DNA from: Nymphaea colorata
Taxonomy: Eukaryota > Streptophyta > Magnoliopsida > Nymphaeales > Nymphaeaceae
Reading direction: 5' to 3'
Assembly (NCBI RefSeq): GCF_008831285.2
Contig: NC_045147.1
Coordinates: forward strand, 19,162,581 to 19,224,580
DNA: 62,000 bases
Shown: positions 24,701 to 37,500 of the stretch, piece by piece
How positions within the stretch are numbered: the stretch's first letter is position 1
How the letters are laid out: each line of letters starts with the position of its first letter
Program-made: the position numbers and the translations under genes
Notes under the pieces: model-generated
What the model was told of the DNA's origin: nothing
What the model saw: the letters and a program-made list of their open reading frames with translations, nothing else
Databases searched by the model: none

Positions 24701-27700
24701 GGTCAGGCCGACCTATACACTGTACCGTAACGTATCGTAAACGTAGCGTAACATATCGTAAATTAATTTTTTAATTCATAAAAATATTTAAAATTAAAAA
24801 AATAGAGAAAAAATTGATAAAATCAGGAAAAGCAAAAAATCAATTAAAAAAGTCATGTTTTATATATATTAAAAAAAATTCATCACATTATTCATAAACC
24901 ATAATATATTAACAACACTGAACATTTAGAAATGACAAATAAGAAATTCATAACATAATAAACATCCATCATAACTTTAAAGTTTAAACTTTAAAGTGTT
25001 TTAGATTACATTACAAGTTTGCAACAAATAATATATTATGATTATCATCAATCAATCAAGTTCCCATCATCCCCACGGGCCATGAGTAAACCTTCTTATC
25101 GACAAGCAAGTTCTCCTCTAAATCGACGATTTATCACATAAATGGGTGTTTTTTGTAGAAAAACTAGTAAAACTTTTCCCTCTGACAACTTTTAGACATG
25201 TTTAGAAAGAGGGAGAAAAATGTTTTTTTGTAAAAAACCACAAAAAATAATTTTATCTCTGTATCGTATGATACGGGGGTGTATCGGGGCGTATCGTACG
25301 ATATGGCCCCCGTATCACACGATACAGCCGATACACCTACGATACACAAGCGTATCGTGTATCGTATGCGTATCGTATAGGTTTTTCAAACCTATACAAT
25401 ACGTATCGCACGATACGGATAACACTGCCTCAAGGAGCTGACTAATGCAGGAGGCTACCTATGATGAGGATTCAGGACTACGACTACCATGCCGGTGGCA
25501 GAAACGCAAAGAGTTGGTGGCAGCTGCAGCTATGCAAATTGATGCCCTCACTTGAAGGACAGAAAAATGGCACCAGTCAATAATGTCCGTTCTCAAAAAG
25601 GTGGAACACCTGACATGGAGGGATTCTGGGGATGGTTATAGGAGAATGAGAAAGATATTCTGATAGAGTAGAAGAAGGCACATGCATAAAAGCTAAAAAG
25701 TGGGAAACAAAAACTGCGGATGCTGAGAATCTGAGGATGCAGTTATTTTTTTCCCTTAATTAACACAACTTCGAAAATGAATATTAAATCAAATTGTTCA
25801 AAGCATATCAGGCAAATGAACCCTAATGCTATGTATCTCTTGAACCAACAATCACATTTTCCTAGCTGGCAAGTTAATCAAGTTTCTGAAGCATTAACCT
25901 TAGATGGACCAGTTTTTTTGCTCACAACAGCTTTCCTCACCACTCATTCCTTAATGCTTCATTTGGAGTATTTGGTTCACTATTTATAGGACATATTAAA
26001 GAAATGGCACGCACTGTATTTCATGGCCACGTTACCAACATTTCTTACGGTTGCACAATAGATCCCCTAAATAGCAACCAAAGGAGACCAACTTCAAGAA
26101 GAAAAATCCCTTCAAAACAGTGGCAGACAGGCATTTACTTTTGAATTGCATGGCCGTTGGCATTGTACCCAGCAGTCGTTGACAAATCTGATAAGCTTGT
26201 CACAGAAATCAATGTTCACCCTTCTCAATTGTCACTCGTTAAAGCTCCAAATAGGAGAACTGAAGCCAAGATAAAACCTTTCCGTCTGCACCCTAACCAC
26301 TCCCTGAAGGACCACTTGTCTGGCTTCTCCCAATACTGTCTGCTAGCTAATGTAGTAATGTGTCATCCTTAACTTCCCTGTTCCAGTGATCTTCCTATTA
26401 ACAAAATATAAGGTAAGAACAAAATAAGGAAAGCTTCGTACATGGCATCCAACAAGCAAGATTCAGACAAGGAGCTATCATCCTATTTGTAGAACTGCCT
26501 TTACAAATCACATTTCATATAGCTCTTAAGCACTTATTTTCCCAGTTTAGGCTGCTCTCAGGTTTCTCTCCATTAGTGTGGGAATCACTTTTGCTTTATT
26601 TTCCTCTGGTTACTAAGATACTTCAGTTAACCAGGTTGTCCTGCCTGCCCAAGGATTCAAAGGCAACCTATTCAGGAATCTCGGAATCTATGCTTATTTT
26701 CAACTCCAAGAGCATTTGTATCCTCTAGATGTCCCTTATGAACCATATTTCATGAAAAACTTAAATTTCCAATCGGGACTCCATGTTCAAAAAGACAAAT
26801 ATTCAGAATGGCCTCCTGAAATAAAAGTAGGCAAAATCATGTCCCTCAGAAACTTCTTTTTTTTTTTTTTTCGGATGTCTTGAAAGAGACTTCTTTCCTT
26901 CAGATTTTCCAGCAAAGGAAAAGGTCAGGTCATGGAATCATCCTGATGCTTGAAGATGGTCCTGATACACAGATGGTGGCAATGACATAAATCAGAGGGA
27001 GGTCATGATAGAAATGGTTGAAGAATTTTCTCCTGTGAGATTCCTAAAAATTGAAATCCCTTGGAGAATCAGGACCTTAAATGCATATTATCCAAGCATT
27101 AATAACTTATTTTCCTTACCTCCATTGTCTACAAAGATAGAATCGTTACTTTGTTCTTCTAATGATAATTTACAGGTTACATTCAGGTGTACTTAAATTA
27201 CAAACCATAAATTTTATATCTTTCAATAACAAAAATTTAGAATAATTGCAGTTAGGATATTGACACACAACATAATCTTTCTGCACTCCAAAGTGAGGTT
27301 CTTAACACTTGAAACCAAGACCATGATAAAAATCTAAGTCACATGTTATCAGTCGACCGACTGTGGCAATAAAAGCTTGAAACACCCAATGCAACACATG
27401 GGAGCTAGATGTCATTGTACCTGTGCCAAAAGCTCAGATGCCACAGTACCAACCCTAGTTTGAATAAATTCAACTGAAAGCCGCTTGTGGCCAGAAGAAT
27501 TTGTTTTGGGTTTTTGCCCTGTTGAGCTCTTTACAGGAACTACCCATAAGAGATGCCATAATGCCTGCGCAAACAGATATAAAGATTCTCAGAATAGTTG
27601 TAAGTCATCTTCAATACCTATAGTAATGCACCAGGCAAGCTAGTTTATGATAGATGGTTAAGGGAGGGCCGCCAGACATACTTCCTTCAAAATGATTATT

Positions 27701-30700
27701 AAGGTCTTCACATCCTGCAGGGAAAGTGGTTTTTGCTGTTCATAGAACTCCTCGTTGTCTGTTATCGTCAGCATGTGCCTGATTGAACATATGACTCAAT
27801 ATTTAAAACTAAATGAAAGGTCAAAGACAATCAGCCTTTTCCCAAATAATGAGTATGTATGTCAGACTTACTGAATGCACTACTCCAATAAAAAAACTCA
27901 CCTATACACTGGACTAAACACAGAGAGAGGCAACAACCATCCAGGAGCATCAACAGACAAGCACACTGTTAACTCTGACAAGGATGGCCATCTCTGACTC
28001 TCATGGCACCTTTTCATAAAGTTCCAAAGAATAGGAACAAGATCAGTATTGTATGCAAGTCCAGTCATAATGAGTTCCAGTGGCAACATTGTAAACGTAA
28101 CATGAAGTAATGCACAGACAGCCCCAACAGCTGCCATTTCTGAGCTATCTGGCACACTTCTACATGAAGAATCAACATGTTTCACTCCCTTAAATAAGTT
28201 ATTCACCTACAAATTGGAAACAATGTCAACTTTCAGCATGAAACATTCAATCAGAGCAAAAAAAAAAATGACTGGTAACTAAAATTGCCATCTCAGATCA
28301 GTATAAAACACAATAACAAGGACGTACTACGGTTAGGAGCAAATTAAAAGGATGCAGGAAGTCACATGGGAGGCAGAAGCAGGGGAAGTGAATGTTTGAG
28401 AAAGACAATAAATAGCATAGGTAATGGGGCATGGGAAAGTGATGTCAATCAAATCCAACAAGCCAAAGCCAATTCTTATTAGAAAAGAGAGAGAGAGAGA
28501 GAGGTTTCCCAGTAACTATGGGGAATGCCACATACCAACTGCTTCAAAAAGAAGGAATCTATAGCACCAGATATTTGCTGCTCCAAGTCCTTTCCCAAAA
28601 AGAGCTCCTTTGGTTCCTCGTCCATGTCAATGTCACCATCTTCATCAACTTTGGAATCTGACAGGTAAGATAGATTGAAAACAAAGTGAAGCCAAAATAA
28701 TCTTACAAGCACTAAAAAAATCTCCTACGTAGGTCATGTCCCCATGAAATATGAGGCATGAAGTCCCAAACAACTTTGCTTCTGTTCACCCTTCACAGGG
28801 TTTTCTATCGACCTCTCTATATTCATAGGACTAAACAGCCCCCAAGAAGTAATTTCTGATATGAACCATTGTTTTACTCTAGTTAAAGATAGGACAGATA
28901 AATATTATAACATACAGTACAAGATTTTGGAATATTTTTCTTGCAACTTACAAGGTTTGGTTCACCATTGCTATTCAACTAGACAACTGTGTCTAGTTTC
29001 TTGATGAAATTCAAGTTTAGTTCACCAGTAACATTTCTAGATGGAATATAAGGTTGACATGATTACTAGTGGACCAAGTAGCATGTCGGCATAACCATGT
29101 TATTACAAGCAGTCAAAGTAGAAGACTTTCAATTACTAGTCATAGTATGCTCCAAAAAAATTCCATGCAACATCACATATCAATCGCTAACAAATAATGC
29201 ATTAGAATAGACACTTAGCCACAGGGGAAACCAACAAAATACACCTAAACTAGTATGAAGGGCACAACCAGCTTCTATTGGGCGTAACTCACAAGACAGC
29301 CCCATTTCTTATCTTGCTAAATGATACAAGATACCCTAAGTTACACCTCATTTAATTTTACAAGTTACAAACCTGAAGTTCAAGACATTAATGACAAGAC
29401 ACATAAGTAAAATCTAAACAAACTATGCAAAAGTCAAGATCAGCAAACACCAGGAGAAGAAAAGAGGAAGGCATGAGCAAGAATAATCATTTTTCATGAA
29501 AAAGGCATCCAAGCATTATTTGAAATCAAAGGAGTATACTTATTGTATTCTCATTCACCAAGGTCTTCAACGAAACCGGCAAAGATTCCAGCCAAAACGT
29601 CAAAACAACAGCAAAATCCATGGCCTGGACAAGACAATAACTTAATGACAAAGAAAGCCAAAGTTTCTGAATGAGAAAAGATGGTATAAAAACCATACGT
29701 AACCAAGATCACATCATAATGTTGGTAAAAGAAAACTGAATGAAAATTATCATAACAAAATACATTGACATGCATTTCTATCCAAAAAATGGAAAACGAC
29801 GGTTTGGACTTTGGATACTTATCAAGATATTTCCAAAAAATTGTGTCATCAATGCTTATCAGATCAATAATTTAATGCCAAAAGCACAAACATAAGGGGA
29901 CAAAATGAACATTAGTAAGCAACCACTAGAACGTTGGCAATGGCAATCTTCAAACGAAGTACTTAAAATGGCTGCTTGAGGTTATTGAACCAAATTCGAG
30001 CAAATCCCTCATGGCTACATATGTGTGCATGTGTATGTGAAAAAGTAAAGAAATTTAGTTTATAATTAGCCTTTTATTGTAATAAAAAAGAACTTGGAAA
30101 GTACAATGATAAGAAATTTTAAAAAAATTGGAAATAATAATACAGGGAAAGTTTAAAACGAATGAAAGTTTTAAAAACCCTAATCCTGCTTTGCATTCTC
30201 CTATCTGGCCACGGGGTATGTGCTCTTTCTCAAATCTTCTTCTTCCTTCTTCCTTCTTCCTCCTCCCTCCTCCTCCTCCTCCTCCTCCACCCCCCTTTTC
30301 CTCCTGCATTTTCTTTTTCCTTTTCCTTTTGGGGTGAGGACTGCCACAATCAAAGCAGGTGTGGGAACCAAAGTGCCACATCTATGTATCATAAGTTTAG
30401 TGTAGCTTCTTTATGATGATATACATCTGCCATCATGGTTTAGAAAGGTATAAATATGTAACTGGTAAGCATTACATGGAGATTGGAAACGCAAGACTAT
30501 GCAGAGATAGAACATACTGAATATATAATGATACCACATATGGACAAATAAATTGGAGTTCAACAAGCACAAGATCACTTAAAGATAGAGGCCTTACTGT
30601 TTCAAATGTACAATTTCCTTGTGATAATGTGACACCTGCAACTTCTAGAGTATTTCCAAGCAAACATGCATAGCTTGGATACTCCTTGGAGACGCCATTT

Positions 30701-33700
30701 GGCAGTAAATTCATGCCAAGAGGCAGGAAAGATGCCATTTGCCTAATATAGCTTATTCCTAGTCCCTGAGTCGTGAAGACCTGAAAAAAGAAGGTAATCT
30801 TACTGATTAGAAATTTCACAATTAAATCAGAAGCTCTCACTGTCATTCCAACTCCAACATTAATTGTTAGAAGGAGTCCACCAATTGATGGTTATGATGG
30901 AAAAATAAATAGACCATAAATTTGCAGCAGAAAAAATGCAGTAGTGGAACCTTACTCATCGTGGTACAGCCAACACATATGTGAACACTGTACATGTATT
31001 TACCATGCAATTATCTGAATGTTCTCTTTGCTTGGCGTGTATGCCAATAATCAACCTCGACATGCATATCCATGATCTAGGTGGAAAGTTCTTAAAAAAG
31101 AGCTGATCACTTGAGATTATTAGTGGGAAATCCATTAGGTTATCTAGGGACATATGGACGTCAAGAGGGATCCTTCAAACCCCATTGCCAACAAAAATTT
31201 CAACTAGATATATTGCTGAATATTTGGATTTAGGAGAAAGAAGATGAAAAAGAGCACCCAGATTTTTTCCTTCCACTCATGTGAGAGTACAGAAGCTCTA
31301 ACAACTTCAGCATGTCAACTCAATGTGCATCTCCTGCCATGACACATCATGAGATGCATTGGTCATTGGTCTCACAGTGTGACGCTAAACTTTAATTATT
31401 CAAAAGAATAGCTTTGAGTTAGAAGGTCTCAGAAGCAATGAACCCTAAGCTTGATACTTTGCTCTGACACGTAGAATACAATTACACTATGATTCCTACC
31501 ACCTACAGGCATAGAGTATTTGTCAGATCTTTTTTCTTTAATCAATGCTTAGCAGTGATGCAACACATCTTATCTGACTGAACTATGTTTGATCTGATCT
31601 TCCTAGATAGGACATCTATGAAATGCTTTAGCAAATTACATTTTCTACAGATTAACTTAGGTTACTCGAATAATTTTACCCTAACAAAGGAACAAAGTGT
31701 ATTGGCCTAAGCAAATAAACATATCCAGGATCCCACTTACAACTAGGTAATCTGGTTTATAATTTCTGAAAAAAACAAACAAGACTCCAGAATAAATTAT
31801 GCTAAATATGTAAAAATAAATAAATAAATGAGTTACATATGTACACTCACAGGCACACCATAATTTACCTTCTTAAAATGTGGAAAATGTTTCCATAGGA
31901 AAGGAATTGTGAGAACTTGGGAAGGGAAGCTTCGCTGAGGATCAACATTTGGACAAGTGCATGGCAGTGAATTAACATGAGAAGCAAGCATAGTAAGAAC
32001 ATGCTCCAAGGATGTTGCTCTCCCACAAGAACTCCCAAAGGATGTGCTTCTCTACAATGGTCCCACCACCGTTATCCCCAATTTTAACAATTGAAGCCAA
32101 AATAATACAAGATGCACAATTAGCAATAATGCATTGCAAGAATATAAACATCAAAATCACGTACTTATAACTGGTCAACACATATGTGCTCCCCTCCAGA
32201 ATGTGCAGCCATGTGTGTAGCTCTATAAGGCGTCAAATACAGAGCTTTGTTTAGAACGTTAGCGCACTCATGTGTTTATTTAATTAGTTAGTGCATGCAT
32301 TTATTTACGCTGTGATCTGCACTTATTTTTACAACATAAATGACCAGCTACACCCACCATTTGGAAACTAGCATTACCCATAGCAATGTCATACCTCTCT
32401 CTCTCCCCTCTCCCCTCCCCCCAACCCACCTTCTTCCCCGTTCCTTCACAAACACACACATACATACACACGTAAGCACTAACTAATTTGCGACCCAAAT
32501 GCTTAACTGAACATGCAGACGGACTATCTAAGCTAATGTGCTACATAAACCATTGGGTGAGATAGGCTAGTATTCATGTAAGTGTGGTCTAGCTATGCAT
32601 CTTCTTAAAACAGTTGGGTTCTTGTTCATGAAATAAACTGTAAAGCAAATTACCTTTTTAAAACAGTTTATAAAGTGTAAAGCAAATTATCTTTTGAAAA
32701 CAGTTCATAAACTGTAAAGCAAATAATCTTTTTGCTTATTTTCAGTCTCTTTTCTGCTTTTTTCCTATTTAACCATTTATTCAACAAAGTGGTACTCTTT
32801 CACATGCTACATCCCCAAAGAAATTCATTTAACTGTATAAGTGACTACAATACAGTGCTGGACCATCTAAACAGCGGTTTGTAAAGAAGCAGATTAATCC
32901 GTCTTCTTTTGTCTTCTACCACATAAAGGGGCACCATAATGTCTTTTGCTACTCGACCTCTCTAAGATGCACCAGCATTGCATTTCATGGTTGGTAAAGA
33001 AAGGTTAACTGAAGATGAACTATATGGCAAATTTTCAGTCCCCAGACAACCAAAAAGAGAAAATCAAAATAGATAAACATTAAAGAAATATAATAAGGGT
33101 AAGAAAGAAATTCAATGATGAACAGATTAAGGTCAATAAGACTCCAGAGAAATGCATACCAGCCCAGTCAGAATAATGTCCCTCAATAAGCTAAAGGTGT
33201 TTTGTTCAGAAAAAAATTGAACTACTGTGCAGACCCAGGGAAGTTTGGACTCGATCAAGCTAGCAACAGTCTCCAGTAAGATCACAGATGGCACACCAGC
33301 AGAATTAGGTGAGAGAAAAAGCTGGTCCTTGAGTCGTTCCCTAAATTGAGGTAGAGGAACAAGTAAGTGTCGTTGAACTACTGATAACAATACATGTGAA
33401 GAAACTACAGAACTAAAACAGATGTCAAGTAAACTATTTCATCAATATCTTCATAATATAAAGTTCAAACTACTGCAACAATGGTACACCATTTTTGTAA
33501 ACTCTACGAAAACACAGAACAAATATGAACATGAAAAAATATAACGACAGCCAATCATTTCAATGAGAAAAAAAAAATTAAGTGGGTGTGTATACATAGG
33601 CAGAAAAGGCAAGTGGCTGCAGGAGAAGAAGAGTCCTAAATTATATAGTATAGACTGAGCTACTGGACCTCCTTTTACATTAAAAGAATGAAGTTCCTGG

Positions 33701-34473
33701 AAATATGGTGGACTTAAACATTCCTGAGTTTCATTATCTTTTACATAGAAAAAACAAAGATTTCACATGCATTTGAGTGCATCCAAGCTTCTCTGATTTG
33801 GATGAGGCACACGATAGGTTCCCTAAGAGAATATCTTCACGGAAAACAGGTTTTATTGGTGGCCTAAAGTAAATCTTACCATACACGATAAAAATGGAAG
33901 ATGAGTTTTAAAGCTAGAAACAGGCAAACACCAAATTCTGACACATGTTTATGGTGAAACAATTCATATTATGCAGAGCAGGTCTTTCTTCATGTTTTAG
34001 TTGCAAAAACAGGGTCAAAATAATCCCCTGCTGAAAATGGTTGGACAAGTCCCTTTAGCTCTTTCTTTTCTTTTTATTGTCCCAACAAGCACTAAGTTTG
34101 TAATAAGGAACGTATCATTGACACTATATGAAGCAAAAACCACATTACACGATTATCAAGATAAGACAAGTTTTTTTGTTTCAACCTTGTTGAAGACCAT
34201 ACTTCATACACATAACAAACCACTTTATGGTTTACAATAAAAAAGGTATATCTGGAATCTCAACCAATAAATAACACAAAAAATAACCATTTTGGGTTCT
34301 GTCCAGGATGATCCTAATGACCCATAATCAACTACAGGCTTGCCAACCATGAATTGTATATCTTGCTCTCTCCTGTGAACTTGCACAGACCATATTAGGG
34401 TCTCCTGAAATAAAATATCTACAAAGCAAGAATTTATTCTTCACGTGATTAACGTTTATTGGTTTTATTTCGT

Positions 34474-34548
<75 letters not shown>

Positions 34549-37500
34549 CCTTTTTCGTGAACATAAGATGCTCAATGACTCATTCTTTGTGATGACTACC
34601 CAAACATGTAGTTGGACCACAGAATCAGGCTAGAATTTCCTTTTTTTCATATGCTTGATACTCTATATAAACTGACAACTTAAACCCTACAAGGATATCA
34701 TCTTTTGCAGCTGCTAAATGTTGATCTCAGCCAGTATATTTTAGAAGCATTAATGCCAAAGAATGAGGACTAAAGTAAATTCTCTCAATCAACCCTTGGC
34801 TCAAGTAAACAGTCAATCATATTCAAATAACTGGACTACTCCTAGAAAGAAAGATAAGCCCAACAATGTCAAAGAACAAGAGCAAAAGGAAGTCCTCTAA
34901 GTCAGACCTTGGTTTAAGTAAAAAACCAGTCACATTCAAATAACTAGACTTTTTTTTCACGTCTCCTTCAATATTCTGTAACTAGGACTATATTCCTAAA
35001 AAGAAAGGCATACTCAGTAGATGATCAAAAGTTGGATGATCAAAAGTAAATCTTCACGGACGTATCTTATACAAGCTTCAAGCCTTCAATTAACTCTCCA
35101 TTAACTCTGACTTTACCTCTTTGTTATGTCTAATGCCTCCAAAAGAAGGCCTTTCCAAGAATCCAAACTAAGAACATACGTAGGTTTCAAGTTGCTAGAT
35201 ATTCAACTGAAAATAAAAACTCTTTTCTAATTGGCAAGTCCTAAGAACATGAGTTCATTTTAATACAAGTCTACAAGAACAAGGCCACAAACATAATTTA
35301 AACAATTACATATCAAATTTTATAGCTGCAACAAAATTTTTAATGCACTCACCTATTTTGATGGATAGCTTGGACACAAGCAAGAGCAAATCGTTTCACC
35401 CTATTTTTTATGATAGATTGCTTTGATGCAAAGTCCATAAAGCCAAACACGTTCAAAATATTTCCTGCCCCATAACCAAAGCTCGTGAGGGATAAAAGCC
35501 TGATTTTGTTCCACAACAATATGAATAAACACAACATTAAATTATTAATACGACCACTTTAAAAAAGACTAAATCAAAGATCCAAAGGAATTCACAAAGC
35601 AATTGGCAAATAAGCTCATTTACTATTTACAGTTAATACTGCCAAGATGACCATGCCATCATGCTGGCGATGCATTGACTTTGTGGAATGCAGCCAACCG
35701 GAAAGAATACTTCTAATCAAGGATCTGCTGGGAGGTAGGCTCCCCATCTTTATTATCAAAAAGTGAGTATATACATCAAAAACATTTCCTGCCATAAAAA
35801 TAAGCTTCAGACTACACGAGGACAGGAAAACAAGATAGTGAACACACTACTGCCCTCAGAACAAGAAAACAACAGGCCATAGCCCTAACACTGGTTCAAA
35901 GAACATAACGAAGGATACCAACCAGTAAGAACAAAATGCCAAAGGGAGGCACCTGCTAAAATCAGCCAGTGACTAGCCTACCATCAATCAATCCAAATTT
36001 CCAAAGTAACAAAAGTTCTCCCTACATCCTCCGAGGGGAGACTATCCAAAATGCTAATGTTGGTCCATTGCAGCAACACCTTCCTCCATTTGGCTGGACA
36101 TGGTCTGCTACCATTAAAGTAGCATCTTAATCTGAACTTCCAACCGGGATTGTTAGAAATGAGGTTGAGCCTCTCCACGCCATTACTATTTTCCTCAGCA
36201 ATACGAAAGAATACTTGAACCCAATGTTATCTGTATCGTACGATACGCACGCGTATCGTATGATACGTATCGTATATGTTTAAAAAACCTATACGATATG
36301 CTTACGATACACGATACGCTCGTGTATCGTAAGCGTATCGCCCGTATCGTACGATACGGAGAAAAACACAAAATTCTTTAATTTTTAAAGTTTAAACACT
36401 CCTCCCTCTCTTTCTTCTTGCATTTAAAGACTCCAAGAGACATGGGATGGAAAGATATTTTGCCCATTTTCATAAAAAATAACCGAGGTTTCATCGATTT
36501 GGGGAGATATTATCATTGAATCATGAAAGATGATAACTATATGTTTTGAACATATGAATTTGTGATGTAATCTAAGTCCTAAGACTCCAAGTCCTAAGAC
36601 TCTAAGTCCTAAGATTCTATAAAATTTTCAAGTTTAAAATTGTGATGGATGTTTATTATGCTATTTTGAAAATCTGATTTCTTATTTTTGAATGTGTTGT
36701 CGATACACATGAATGTTCATTATGTATGATGATCTTTTTTATATTTGAAAACATTTTTCTTGATTTCTGATTTTTTGTTTATTTTTCCAGATTTTTAATC
36801 ATTTTTCTCTATTTTTTTATTTTATAATATTTTTACAATTGAAAAATTAATTTTACGATACGCTACGATACGGCGTATAGGTCGGCCTGACCGATACGCG
36901 ATACACTACGACTTTTATAACATATTGTTTGAACCACCTATCTATCAATATAGCAATGCAATAAACTTTAGTGGGAATTTTTTGAAGGTATTTAGTTTCC
37001 AGAGGTTGAGAATCACAGGCTCAAGATAAGTGAGAGTTATTGAGCTATGATTCTGAACCACAGCTCCTTCCATTTTTGTGTGGATAATCACATAAACACA
37101 ATGATAAGCCCATGAGTATACACATAAAACAGACAGGAAGATATTACATGTGCTAGTCCAAACTAATACTTGACGTGCTAGAAGGACTAGTTTTAGACAT
37201 AGTCACAAAAAACGCAAAAAAAACCATGGACAAAATGAAATGCAGTTTAAAACTTAAAAAAATGCGTTTTAAAAAAAAAAACATGAAAAACGAAAAGAAC
37301 ACATTTTTTCATTTTTTTAATGGCAAACAATTTTTTTCATTTTCTATTTTTTATTTGTTGCAAATCTACTTATCTTTTGATGTTTGTGTTATTATTTTCT
37401 CACTTATTTTATTTTCCCCCATTTTTAGTTTTTTAATTTAAAAAAATACTGTCTTTTCCCCCATTTTTTTCCCATATTTTTCAAGTCTGCCATATTATAC

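Larger units (their letters stand above)
22732..27420 (-). other. UPL6 intron 12 (4.7 kb), hosting two palindrome-rich MITEs
   Basis: This intron lies between exon 12 (27564-27421) and exon 13 (22731-22645). It contains the hAT-type MITE copies at 23577-24281 and 24668-25427. The remaining 22732-23568 and 25436-27420 is AT-rich sequence; small ORFs there (for example 25777-25989 and 26157-26372) have no recognisable homology. Confidence 0.8.

Noticed and set aside
23590-25420. Regularly repeated GATACG/CGTATC words that might suggest a CRISPR array or a satellite
   Set aside because: Spacing is irregular, both orientations are mixed, and the words lie within bounded elements with hAT-type duplications in a plant nuclear intron.
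30055-30416. Glycine/arginine-rich or serine/leucine-rich ORFs
   Set aside because: They are generated by the CTT/CCT tract within UPL6 intron 7.
34328-34633. ORFs with long Tyr-Ile repeats
   Set aside because: They are translations of the TA microsatellite. The same applies at 12675-12992, 50485-50867 and 55498-55836.
35465-35537. Extension of UPL6 exon 4 upstream to an earlier acceptor
   Set aside because: Using it would break the phase with exon 3 or add residues absent from the family; the acceptor giving 35464 restores both phase and expected length.
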